From Syntrophobacteraceae bacterium (GTDB lineage: Bacteria; Desulfobacterota; Syntrophobacteria; Syntrophobacterales; Syntrophobacteraceae): 51,283 bases of DNA. Numbering within the stretch: position 1 is the first letter of the stretch; each line of letters begins with the position of its first letter. The translations under genes were made by a program, and so were the position numbers. The notes beneath the pieces were generated by a model that saw only the letters and a program-made list of their open reading frames with translations, made no database searches and was not told the DNA's origin. Of this stretch, positions 17,996 to 25,758 are shown one piece after another. The DNA is taken from contig JARLHP010000085.1 of NCBI GenBank assembly GCA_031292195.1, positions 1-51,283 of the forward strand, in the 5' to 3' direction.

Positions 17996-18023
17996 TTGCA
18001 CTCATCGATCTTGATACTAATAT
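17996..18023 (+). promoter_or_regulatory. Candidate promoter for mlaA
   Basis: TTGCAC (17996-18001) and TAATAT (18018-18023) are separated by 16 bases, 39 bases before the mlaA start. The -35 match is weak. The ftsH and mlaA promoters would be back to back. Confidence 0.3.
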
Positions 18024-18062
18024 ATTAGCGTTAACCGCGTACCTGACGAGGAGGCAGTCTTG

Positions 18063-18809
18063 ATGCGAAAGATCACCTGTTTTAAAATTGCGTTTCTTTC
18101 TCTTTTGATTTTCAACCTTTTGGCCCTTCCGATTCCGGCCTGCAGCCCGGCCCTGGCCGATCAGCCGCAAGCCGCCCCTTCCCAACAGGCCCAGGACCCA
18201 CAAAAAGCCTGTGACCCTTATGAAAACTCGAACAGAAAAATATTCAAATTCAACGACCGGCTCTATTTTTGCTTTATAAAACCACTGGTCCAGGCCTATG
18301 ACAACGTCCCCACACCCGTTCGCAAGGTGATCCGCAACGGGTTCGACAACCTCCAGGTGCCCGCGCACTTCGTTAATTTCGTTCTGCAGGGCAGCCCTCA
18401 AATGGCTGGCGACGAAATGACACGCTTTGTCATTAATTCGACCGTCGGCATAGGCGGCATGTTCGACGTCGCCAACAACGCTCTCGGAGTCCCGGACCAT
18501 TATGCCGATTTCGGCCAGACACTGGGCAAGTGGAACGTTCCCACAGGTCCCTATCTGGTGGTTCCGGCCTTCGGCCCCTTCGACCAAAGAGATCTCTTCG
18601 GCTACGCGGTGGACAAGGTCATGGATCCCCTTTTCTGGATCCCCGGACAATGGTGGGTCACGATTCCCCCCAGTTTCGTAAATTATACGAGCGAGGCCTC
18701 CGTCCACTCGGGTGAATACGAAACGCTCAAAAAAGCCTCTTTGGACCCCTATGTCGCCATGCGTAACGGGTACATGCAGCACAGGGAACACCTGATTACC
18801 AACAGGTAA
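18063..18809 (+). CDS. mlaA: MlaA/VacJ outer-membrane lipoprotein
   Basis: This 248-residue protein of the VacJ/MlaA family removes mislocalised phospholipid from the outer leaflet of the outer membrane and passes it to the Mla pathway. A signal peptide ends in a lipobox IPAC near residue 27. The mature part has the family segments DPYENSNRKIFKFND, VVPAFGPFD and the proline-rich PLFWIPGQWW. Strong GAGGAGG lies eight bases before the ATG at 18063; an immediately preceding in-frame TTG is possible. Other mla genes are not in the window. It is divergent from ftsH. Confidence 0.93.
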   Translation: MRKITCFKIAFLSLLIFNLLALPIPACSPALADQPQAAPSQQAQDPQKACDPYENSNRKIFKFNDRLYFCFIKPLVQAYDNVPTPVRKVIRNGFDNLQVPAHFVNFVLQGSPQMAGDEMTRFVINSTVGIGGMFDVANNALGVPDHYADFGQTLGKWNVPTGPYLVVPAFGPFDQRDLFGYAVDKVMDPLFWIPGQWWVTIPPSFVNYTSEASVHSGEYETLKKASLDPYVAMRNGYMQHREHLITNR

Positions 18810-18833
18810 ACTCCGCCACCACCCAACCACGCG

Positions 18834-18873
18834 GCGTTGGGACCGGCCGCAAGACGCCGGTCGGTCCTAACGC
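18834..18873 (+). terminator. Hairpin after mlaA (possible terminator)
   Basis: A 12-bp stem with one G-T pair (GCGTTGGGACCG with CGGTCCTAACGC) begins 24 bases after the mlaA stop. No T-run follows, so intrinsic termination is uncertain; it may instead be a 3' stabilising structure. Confidence 0.4.
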
Positions 18874-19011
18874 TGCGCCTTCCGATGATACACTACCCAA
18901 CCGCTCTAATCCTTCCTGGATAAGAAACAACGAAGTCTGCCATTGGACTGGCCTGGAATCCTTATCTGTTGCTTTTCACATCAAACACATATAAAATAGA
19001 CTAGCCAAAAA

Positions 19012-19094
19012 GATGGGTTTCACTGCTTTTCACCCATCCTACAGCGACTCTTGACGGGCTGGCGTAGGATGGGTGGAGCGAAGCGCAACCCATC
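19012..19094. repeat. Paired 31-bp inverted arms of the GATGGGTT/GTAGGATGGG family
   Basis: The left arm at 19012-19042 and the right arm at 19064-19094 are imperfect reverse complements of 31 bases with a 21-base spacer. Each arm itself contains a GATGGGT.../...ACCCATC half-palindrome. Similar sequences ending in GGAGCGAAGCG are known to recur in many bacterial genomes. It occupies much of the 398-bp gap (18810-19207) between mlaA and the cold-shock gene; nothing else is recognised there except the mlaA hairpin. Confidence 0.8.
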
Positions 19095-19207
19095 AGGCAA
19101 ATCTTGAACGCCACCTGGGTATTCGGGGGTTGCCACGACACGTTTGCCGCAAGTTCTCCAAGAGCGCGCCTGGCTGGAACTATCAATTAAGTGAAAGGAA
19201 TTTTGTA

Positions 19208-19408
19208 ATGGCGGAAGGTCGAGTAAAGTGGTTCAACGAGCAAAAGGGCTATGGCTTTATCGAAGTAACCGATGGGCCGGATATCTTTGTCCATTTCAGC
19301 GCAATTGAAGGAAATGGGTTTAAAACCCTGAGCGAAGGCCAGGAAGTGATGTTCGAGATTGAAACGGGGCAAAAGGGTCCGCAGGCGGTTAACGTTAAAA
19401 AAGCCTGA
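19208..19408 (+). CDS. Cold-shock domain protein (Csp family)
   Basis: This 66-residue single cold-shock domain binds single-stranded RNA or DNA. RNP1 (KGYGFI) and RNP2 (IFVHF) are intact, and the WFN segment near residue 8 is typical. The ATG at 19208 has AAGGA about eight bases upstream. It is monocistronic, with an intrinsic terminator 47 bases downstream. Immediately after the TGA, GTGA heptamers begin. The long upstream gap leaves room for the structured 5' leader common in csp genes, but I cannot define one. Confidence 0.95.
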   Translation: MAEGRVKWFNEQKGYGFIEVTDGPDIFVHFSAIEGNGFKTLSEGQEVMFEIETGQKGPQAVNVKKA

Positions 19409-19416
19409 TCAGATTA

Positions 19417-19444
19417 GTGACTCGTGATTAGTGACTCGTGACTG
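19417..19444 (+). repeat. Four GTGA heptamers after the csp gene
   Basis: Four contiguous units (GTGACTC, GTGATTA, GTGACTC, GTGACTG) begin eight bases after the csp stop and end just before its terminator stem. They belong to the same family as the array at 7888-8048. Confidence 0.85.
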
Positions 19445-19454
19445 GTAAAAACAG

Positions 19455-19478
19455 GGGCTGGCTATACCGGCCCTTTTT
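19455..19478 (+). terminator. Intrinsic terminator of the csp gene
   Basis: GGGCTGG pairs with CCGGCCC (one G-T pair) around a CTATA loop and is followed by TTTTT. Confidence 0.8.
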
Positions 19479-19489
19479 CATGGCTCCCC

Positions 19490-19600
19490 TTCACCAGTTC
19501 CTGCCTCTCCGATTCACCAGCTCTTGATTTTACCGATTCACCCATTCACCAGTTCTTGATCTTACCGATTCACCGATTCACCCATTCACCGATTCACCGG
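19490..19600 (-). repeat. GGTGAATC octamer array
   Basis: Read on the minus strand, octamers of GTGAATCG/GTGAATGG recur, four in a row at about 19567-19600. Further copies are spaced by 16-base units beginning GTAAGATC or GTAAAATC. It starts four bases beyond the stop of the minus-strand flavoprotein gene. Confidence 0.85.
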
Positions 19601-19603
19601 CCC

Positions 19604-20182
19604 TTATAATACAAACACCGCCCCTTGCCGCCGACAATCATCGAGGGCCGAAGGATGATTGCGAACGGCCCCCTTTTCGTCCAACTCCCGGAAACAGAGT
19701 TCTCCCTCGTATGCCACGTCGATGGCATCGAAGAAGTACCTGGCGGTCAAGACCGGGCAATCGAACAGCCGCTTGCCCCTGGTGGCGCCGGCGCACAGGA
19801 AAAATCCCTTCCTGGCCGCCGCGGGGGAGGCCGCGGCCCCTTCGGCCCTGTTGATCTGCTTGCGCATAAACAGGGCCTGGCTCCGGTCCACGAACAGCTT
19901 GGCCTGCCCGCTGATCCCGTAGAAATAAATCGGACTGGCCATGACGATCCTGTCGGCCTTTTCCAGAAGAGGGTAGACATTGCGCATGTCGTCCTTCTGG
20001 GCGCAAACTCCATGTTTGTCGCAGTAGCCGCAGCCCAGGCAGCCGGAAATCCCGAGGTCCCGGATATATAACCTCTCCACTTCGATTTTGGCCGCCGATT
20101 GAGCCCCCTCAACAAAGCTGTCCGTCATGAGATCGGTGTTGCCGTTTTTCCTGGGCGATCCGTATATCGCAAGCAAAAGCAC
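19604..20182 (-). CDS. Iron-sulfur flavoprotein / NADPH-dependent FMN reductase family
   Basis: This 192-residue flavodoxin-like protein has an FMN phosphate-binding GSPRKNGNT loop at residues 9-17. A compact cysteine motif CxxCxxCx5C follows near residues 48-60, as in archaeal-type iron-sulfur flavoproteins (Isf) that carry a 4Fe-4S cluster. ASPIYFYG is the second flavin contact. It probably transfers electrons between ferredoxin-type donors and small acceptors; the physiological substrate is unknown. The start is GTG at 20182 with GGAGGA six bases upstream. Repeat arrays flank it on both sides. Confidence 0.85.
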   Translation of the reverse strand: MLLLAIYGSPRKNGNTDLMTDSFVEGAQSAAKIEVERLYIRDLGISGCLGCGYCDKHGVCAQKDDMRNVYPLLEKADRIVMASPIYFYGISGQAKLFVDRSQALFMRKQINRAEGAAASPAAARKGFFLCAGATRGKRLFDCPVLTARYFFDAIDVAYEGELCFRELDEKGAVRNHPSALDDCRRQGAVFVL

Positions 20183-20200
20183 CTTATTCCTCCAAGATCA

Positions 20201-20330
20201 GTGATCTGTGATGGGTGAACAGTGAACAGAAAAAACCCCGATGACTGTTCACTCTTCACTGTTCTATCACTGATCACTGTTCACTCTTCACTGCTCACTG
20301 CTCTATCACTGTTCACTCTTCACTGATCAA
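20201..20330. repeat. GTGA-heptamer array between ilvE and flavoprotein gene
   Basis: The left arm at 20201-20228 holds four plus-strand units (GTGATCT, GTGATGG and two GTGAACA). From 20246 to about 20330 the units lie on the opposite strand (TGTTCAC, TCTTCAC, TGATCAC, TGCTCAC). The array runs into ilvE: the last codons Ser-Glu-Glu and the TGA stop (20315-20313) are built from the heptamers. Confidence 0.9.
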
Positions 20331-21392
20331 TCGTGTCCACCCGAAGATATCTTCCCGTTGCCCGTACTGGATGCCCAGGATCTCGTCGTAGAGTTTCAAA
20401 GCCCATTCGCCCACGGTTCCGTCGGCCACCCGGTAGCTTTTGTCCCGGTAGCAAATCTCGCCTACCGGCGAAATAACCGCCGCCGTGCCGGAGGCGAAAA
20501 TCTCTTTTAATTCGCCCGACTGGGTCGTCTCGATCACTTCGTCCATGGAGATCCGCCGCTCGGTAACCTTGATGCCCCAATGGTTGGCCAGTTGCATCAC
20601 CGAATCCCGGGTAATTCCGGGCAGGATCGAGCCGTTGAGCGGAGGGGTCACCAGTTCATCGCCGATCCTGAAAAAAATGTTGCTCGTTCCGACTTCATCG
20701 ACGTAGCGCCTCTCGACCCCATCGAGCCACAGCACCTGGGTGAAGCCTTTCTTCTTGGCCACCTCGGCCGCGTAGAGGCTCGACGCATAGTTGGCCATGG
20801 TCTTGGCCTCGCCCAACCCGCCCCGCACCGTACGCACGTATTCTTCGTCCACGTAAATCTTTACCGGGTTGAACCCTTCGGCATAGTAGGCGGCAACCGG
20901 CCCGGTGATTACGTAGTACAGATACTCGGCGGACGGGCGCACTCCTATGTGGGGTTCTGTGGCTATCATGGTGGGCCTTATGTAGAGCGAGGACCCCACG
21001 CTGTGGGGCACCCAGTCCCTGTCCACCTTTATGAGCTTTTCGATGGCCCGCAGTTGCAGGGCCGGATCGATTTCGGGCATGCACATCCTCAGCGCCGAAC
21101 GGTTGAGCCGCTCGCAGTTCTGTTCGGGCCGGAAGAGGTATATCTCACCATTGGCCCGCCTGTAAGCCTTGAGGCCTTCGAATATTCCCTGTCCGTAATG
21201 AAGCACCATGGCTGCCGGATCGAGCTCCAAAGGCCCGTAAGGCACAATGCGACCATCCTGCCAGCCTTGGCCTTCCTTGAAATCGACCAGAAACATATGA
21301 TCGGTGAAAACCCGGCCAAAAACCAGGTTCTTTTCGTCTTGGGGCTTTGCATGCCTCTTCGACGGCTCAAGCAGGTGAACGGAAATCTCCAT
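20313..21392 (-). CDS. ilvE: Branched-chain amino acid aminotransferase
   Basis: This 359-residue class IV PLP aminotransferase interconverts leucine, isoleucine and valine with their 2-oxo acids. The YGQGIFEGLKAYR segment near residue 70, the LGEAK segment containing the likely PLP lysine, and VDEVGTSNIFF match the BCAT family. The ATG at 21392 follows GAGGAGGAATTGAG; a longer frame to 21449 overlaps plsB and lacks a ribosome site. It lies 43 bp downstream of plsB on the same strand. The C-terminal residues and stop codon derive from a GTGA heptamer array, suggesting the extreme C-terminus was altered by repeat growth. Confidence 0.95.
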   Translation of the reverse strand: MEISVHLLEPSKRHAKPQDEKNLVFGRVFTDHMFLVDFKEGQGWQDGRIVPYGPLELDPAAMVLHYGQGIFEGLKAYRRANGEIYLFRPEQNCERLNRSALRMCMPEIDPALQLRAIEKLIKVDRDWVPHSVGSSLYIRPTMIATEPHIGVRPSAEYLYYVITGPVAAYYAEGFNPVKIYVDEEYVRTVRGGLGEAKTMANYASSLYAAEVAKKKGFTQVLWLDGVERRYVDEVGTSNIFFRIGDELVTPPLNGSILPGITRDSVMQLANHWGIKVTERRISMDEVIETTQSGELKEIFASGTAAVISPVGEICYRDKSYRVADGTVGEWALKLYDEILGIQYGQREDIFGWTRLISEE

Positions 21393-21435
21393 CTCAATTC
21401 CTCCTCTATGTCTTGACGCAGGCGCCGGCCACTGG

Positions 21436-24099
21436 TCATTGCAGCGCAAAATGCGGGGAACGCAAAAACCGGCTTATCTGCTTACTGTAAAGCTGCAAAG
21501 AAGCGCGGCTTTCCGGTCCGGGCCGCAACTGCTGTTCTTGCTTATCCTTTTCGCCGACCGTGGTCTTTATGATTATGTTCTTTTCCACATAGAGCCTCAC
21601 GGCGTCCTCGAATAATATCTTGGAGACGCATTCGGATCTTTCCACCAGTCCCAGCTTCAGGGCTTTCTGACCCAGGCTCAGGATCTTTTTGGTGAAATCT
21701 TTTTCCGAAAAGCCCCCTTTCTGAAGATAGCGCACACCGCGCAACACCAGCCAATAGCCTTCGAAATAATTGCGGAGCAAGCCGTGAAACGACTGGCAAG
21801 CCCGAAAACCGCTGTGAGCCAGTATGAATGGCTGATCCCCTTCGCCCGCCCGGTGCAAAAACTCCATCTTTTCAAAAATATCGAGCACATCACTGACGAA
21901 CTTTTCATCACTGAGTTCGTTGTCGTAGACGAATTCGAATTTGAAGAAGTTTTTCATGAAAATTACATCTTCCAGCGTCTGGCTGACGCTGAACCGGAAA
22001 GTCTGCTGGGCCAGAATCGATGTGGCCACGTAGGCCGCAGGCAGCAGGAAATGGATTATGTTGTTCTTGTAGTACTCGAGCGCCAGTCTCTTGTTGTCTT
22101 CAATGGTGAAGACTTCTTCTTCCAGGTCATCGTCGTCATCTTTCAGCTTGCCGATGAGCTTATTGCGCTCCATGTTGCGCAGCGATTCCTGGAGGCTCGC
22201 GCCAAGGTTTTTCATGGTCCGGGAAAGCCCCACGGCGCGAGCGGCGATGAAATCGTGAAACGTCTGCGAAATTTGCAGAAACTCCGCCTTGGACACTCCG
22301 TGGTGGGGAAGCGCCAGCATGGCGGAGGCGGCCAGGGCGAACGGGGTAACAACCGACTCCTGGTTGATGTGGTTTATGATCCGGTATGCAAAATTGCGGT
22401 ACATGGCATGCCGGTCTTTGGGCCGCATGCTGCCGACGTTGTAATTGTGGCGCTCCAGGTAGCGCCTGATGGAAACAGGTTCGGCAAATTTGACGTATGC
22501 CCGCCCATATCGCTTGCGCATCACTCGGCGAACTTTGACCAGTTGACCGAGGTTTTCCTCTTCTTTGGGATTGCCCACGATTTCATTTAAATAAGATTCG
22601 GCCTCCGGAATGCGGTCGTAGCATATGGAGGTGGGCACAAACACCAGGTCGTCGCAGTACCCCTCTTCCACCGCCTGGATAAGGATGGCCAGCAGCCCCA
22701 GTTTGGGCAAAACGAGCTTGCCGGTACGGCTGCGTCCACCCTCTATGAAAAATTCGATGTTGTGCCCCAGCTGCACCATGGTTTTGACATAGAGCCCGAA
22801 GACCTCGGCGTAGAATTTCACATTGAATTTACGCCGGATAAAAAAGGCCCCGCCCCGGCGAAAAATAGGACCCAGCGGCCAGAACGCCAGATTCTTTCCA
22901 GCGGCTATGAACGGCGCGTAGAGGTTGTTCGTATACAGCAGGTGGGAGAGCAGAAGGTAGTCCATGTGGCTTTTGTGACTGGGAATGTAGACCAGCGTGT
23001 TGTTGCGGGCCGCCCGTTTGACCTGCTGCAGGCTTTCGTAATCGAGTTCCACTCCGTCGAACAGGCTGTTCCAGACCCAGTTGAATAGCCGGGAGGCTAT
23101 CTGGATAAAACTCACCGAATAGTTGGCCGCGATTTCTTCCAGGTAACCGTCGGCCTCCATGCGCACTTTCCATATTTCCTGCGAACCCGCCCGGGCGCGC
23201 CTCTCCATCATGGCTACAAGCTTTGGGTGGTGGAGAATTATCTCCTTCATCTCCAGCTTGCTCTTGAGAATGGGGCCCACTATGGCCCTTTTGATTTCAT
23301 CGACCGAATCGATAAGCGAGCGCCGCAGTTCGAAGATTTGCTTTCGCCGCGGCCACAGTTCTTCGGCCAGCTCGGGCAAAATTTCCTGCACGTTCACGGG
23401 CTCACCGGTTTCGATTACCGCGTACGGATTTCCCCGGATAAAAGAACTCAATTTGCGCAGGAAACCAATTTGCTTCCTTTGCCCCAGAAACATCTCCAGG
23501 GGCGCCCAGCGCTGACGGCCCTCCGGGCGCCGGTTGTAGAGCAGCACCACCGGAACGATAAAAATCGGTCTATCGCACGTTTTCTGGATATCTATCAGGT
23601 GCTCCAGAGGATCGTTGCCCACCAGGACCGTACTGCGATAATAGCCCCGCTTGCCCACCAGGGAGAAAAGCCCCGAGTTGCCTTCCTTGATTTTCTCGGC
23701 ATAGTAGCCCCCCGTGTAAGGGTCGGGGAAACAACCCTGGCGCAGGAGATGAAAGAAATGCCGAACCAGGGTCTTTACGGCATACCATCGCGGTTGCCAG
23801 GGATAGGGACGCTGATCGAACATGAAAACGGGCGCGGGCAGCCCCAGCTGCTGCAATCGCATGCTGATAAACACAAAGTCGATCTGCGAGGGCTCTTTGA
23901 TGGTATAGACGATGGTGCCCTTGCCGCACAGTTGCCGCAAAGACTCCTGGCGGTCCTCCGGAACGCTCACGTGGCGCACCACCCGCTCGAACCATTTCTG
24001 CAAGGGAAACCGGGGTTTGACATTGATTGAAAAACCGTAGGGGTCCTTGCGGAACGAATCGGAATTATTATTTTTTTTGTGTCTCAGCCAGCCAATCAC
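21436..24099 (-). CDS. plsB: Glycerol-3-phosphate 1-O-acyltransferase PlsB
   Basis: This 887-residue membrane-associated acyltransferase makes lysophosphatidate, the first step of phospholipid synthesis. Acyltransferase motifs are visible: HKSHMDY (HX4D), GGAFFIRR, FIEGGRSRTGK and VPTSICYDR. Length and domain layout match the E. coli-type PlsB rather than PlsY. The start is GTG at 24099 with GGAGGA 13 bases upstream, a long spacing, so the start is less certain. It follows the AmpG-like gene by 85 bp and precedes ilvE by 43 bp, so the three may share a transcript. Confidence 0.94.
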   Translation of the reverse strand: MIGWLRHKKNNNSDSFRKDPYGFSINVKPRFPLQKWFERVVRHVSVPEDRQESLRQLCGKGTIVYTIKEPSQIDFVFISMRLQQLGLPAPVFMFDQRPYPWQPRWYAVKTLVRHFFHLLRQGCFPDPYTGGYYAEKIKEGNSGLFSLVGKRGYYRSTVLVGNDPLEHLIDIQKTCDRPIFIVPVVLLYNRRPEGRQRWAPLEMFLGQRKQIGFLRKLSSFIRGNPYAVIETGEPVNVQEILPELAEELWPRRKQIFELRRSLIDSVDEIKRAIVGPILKSKLEMKEIILHHPKLVAMMERRARAGSQEIWKVRMEADGYLEEIAANYSVSFIQIASRLFNWVWNSLFDGVELDYESLQQVKRAARNNTLVYIPSHKSHMDYLLLSHLLYTNNLYAPFIAAGKNLAFWPLGPIFRRGGAFFIRRKFNVKFYAEVFGLYVKTMVQLGHNIEFFIEGGRSRTGKLVLPKLGLLAILIQAVEEGYCDDLVFVPTSICYDRIPEAESYLNEIVGNPKEEENLGQLVKVRRVMRKRYGRAYVKFAEPVSIRRYLERHNYNVGSMRPKDRHAMYRNFAYRIINHINQESVVTPFALAASAMLALPHHGVSKAEFLQISQTFHDFIAARAVGLSRTMKNLGASLQESLRNMERNKLIGKLKDDDDDLEEEVFTIEDNKRLALEYYKNNIIHFLLPAAYVATSILAQQTFRFSVSQTLEDVIFMKNFFKFEFVYDNELSDEKFVSDVLDIFEKMEFLHRAGEGDQPFILAHSGFRACQSFHGLLRNYFEGYWLVLRGVRYLQKGGFSEKDFTKKILSLGQKALKLGLVERSECVSKILFEDAVRLYVEKNIIIKTTVGEKDKQEQQLRPGPESRASLQLYSKQISRFLRSPHFALQ

Positions 24100-24184
24100 G
24101 ATAGGTAAGTCTTCCTCCGGCAGAAGGATCTAAATCTTGAAGAATAGCAAAAATATGCTTCGAAAACCAAGTTTTTTCTAGCCA

Positions 24185-25435
24185 CTAGCCCCCATCGACG
24201 GCTACAGCCCTTCCGCCCCCGTTCCAGGGCGCAAACCGGGTGAGCAGCAGCAGGCCGGGAACGGCGGCAAGAACGCTCAAAGAAAAATAAGCGGGCCATC
24301 CCAGCGCCTGCGCCGCGGCGCCCATGGGCGCTCCCGCCACCACCCTGTCCACGGCCATGAAGCTGGTCAGCAGCGCATACTGCGTCGCGGTGAAGCGCTT
24401 ATCGCAAAGGCTCATGAAGAAGGCGATGAATGCCGCGTCGCCCATCCCTCCGAAGGTGTTCTCGATGCCCACGGCCACCACCAGGGCGGGAAAGCTCTTC
24501 CCGATCAACGACAGGGCGGCGAATGAAAAATTGGACATCGCCTGGGCAATGCCAAAAACCCAAAGCGAGCGGTTTATGCCGATGCCCGCTATAATTCTAC
24601 CGCCCACCAAAGTCCCGACAATAGTGGTGATCAGGCCGAAGACCTTGTTGACCATGCCCACGTCCGTGCGGCTAAAACCGATATCGAGCAAAAAAGGCGT
24701 TGTCATGGTCCCGGCCATGACGCTTCCCAGTTTGTAGATCATGATGAAAAAGAGCATCTCCACGGCCCCGGAACGCTTGAAGTAGCTGACCAGCGGCCCC
24801 CACACCGCTTCTTTCAAGCTCCCGGGAGGCTCCACCCTCACCTCGGGCTCCGGCGCCAGGAGGGTAAAGCAACTGCTCACCAGCATGACGACCGCCATCA
24901 ATGCATAAACAGTGCGCCACGGCAGGTGATCGGACAAGATGAGCGCAAGGGCTCCGGAAACGATCATGGAGCACCGGTAGCCGACCGCCCCGGCCGCCGC
25001 CCCGGGTCCGAGTTCGCTTTCCCGAAGAACATCGGTTCGGTAGGCGTCGATCACCACGTCCTGGCTGGAGCTTAAAAATGCCGTGAGCATGGCGGCCAAA
25101 GCCACCAGCAAGGGGAAGGCAACCGGCGAGCAGCGACCGAGCAGAAAAATCGATAGCGCCAGCAGCACCTGGAACGAGATGATCCAGCCCCGCCGCCTTC
25201 CAAGCCATGGCATGCTGAACCTGTCCAGCAGCGGTGACCACAGAACCTTGAGCGTATAGGGCAAGCTTACCAGGGAAAACATGCCGATGACGCCCAGGTT
25301 GACTTTTTCCGTAACCAGCCAGGCCTGAAGCGTCGAAGCCGTGAGCGCCAGGGGAAGGCCGGATGAAAAACCAAGACCGACAAGGCACAGGACCCGCCTG
25401 TTGCCGTAAGTTCTGATCCAATTTCCTGTTTTCAA
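24185..25435 (-). CDS. ampG: AmpG-like MFS permease
   Basis: This 416-residue, 12-helix inner-membrane permease resembles AmpG/PAT transporters, which import anhydromuropeptides released during peptidoglycan recycling. The LGFSSGLPLAL segment in helix 1, LGRRRGW after helix 2 and SSSQDVVIDAYRTDVL are typical. The only suitable start is a TTG at 25435 with AAGG eight bases before it; no ATG or GTG gives a complete first helix. No other recycling gene is adjacent, so muropeptide transport is inferred from family only. Confidence 0.85.
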   Translation of the reverse strand: MKTGNWIRTYGNRRVLCLVGLGFSSGLPLALTASTLQAWLVTEKVNLGVIGMFSLVSLPYTLKVLWSPLLDRFSMPWLGRRRGWIISFQVLLALSIFLLGRCSPVAFPLLVALAAMLTAFLSSSQDVVIDAYRTDVLRESELGPGAAAGAVGYRCSMIVSGALALILSDHLPWRTVYALMAVVMLVSSCFTLLAPEPEVRVEPPGSLKEAVWGPLVSYFKRSGAVEMLFFIMIYKLGSVMAGTMTTPFLLDIGFSRTDVGMVNKVFGLITTIVGTLVGGRIIAGIGINRSLWVFGIAQAMSNFSFAALSLIGKSFPALVVAVGIENTFGGMGDAAFIAFFMSLCDKRFTATQYALLTSFMAVDRVVAGAPMGAAAQALGWPAYFSLSVLAAVPGLLLLTRFAPWNGGGRAVAVDGG

Positions 25436-25758
25436 ATCTCTGGCCTTTTTCGATTTAAGACCCCGGCAATGTATCTGATATGCGTTGCGGGAACAATCAA
25501 AATCGAGAAGCGGCCAGTTTCACGCGAAGACGCGAAGGAAATTTTATATTCCATTGAGCGGCCAATCCCTACCATCTCTGTCAATTGTTTGATTATCGAC
25601 CCTCCGGTAACAAGCAAAAGCTGAATTGCCTTCGCGTCTTTTCCTTCGCGTCTTCGCGTCTTCGCGTGAAATAGCTTTCGCCCCTTCAAAATATCGGTTT
25701 ACCTGAGCAACCACTCGTGGTTAATTTACTTTTTCGGTTATTACCTTTGGGAGACTTC
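25436..25758. other. 323-bp divergent intergenic region with inverted CGCGAAG repeats
   Basis: The gap lies between divergent ampG and the radical SAM gene. The left arm TTTCACGCGAAGACGCGAAGG (25518-25538, 21 bases written in two overlapping 8-bp periods) recurs inverted and expanded in TTCGCGTC units at 25629-25671. Promoters for both genes must lie here, but I see no convincing boxes. Confidence 0.65.
25518..25671. repeat. Inverted TTCGCGTC octamer array
   Basis: The arms at 25518-25538 and 25629-25671 are reverse complements; the right arm carries extra TTCGCGTC units. The family resembles low-complexity intergenic repeats (ACGCGAAG/ACGCAAAG) seen across many phyla. A lone degraded copy is at 32516-32538. 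Confidence 0.85.

Noticed and set aside
17792-18001. 70-codon N-terminal extension of ftsH
   Set aside because: The added sequence is not FtsH-like, lacks a ribosome site and overlaps the likely ftsH promoter.
7888-20330. CRISPR array interpretation of the tandem repeats
   Set aside because: Units are 7-8 bp and contiguous, with no 25-40 bp repeats, no unique spacers and no cas genes.
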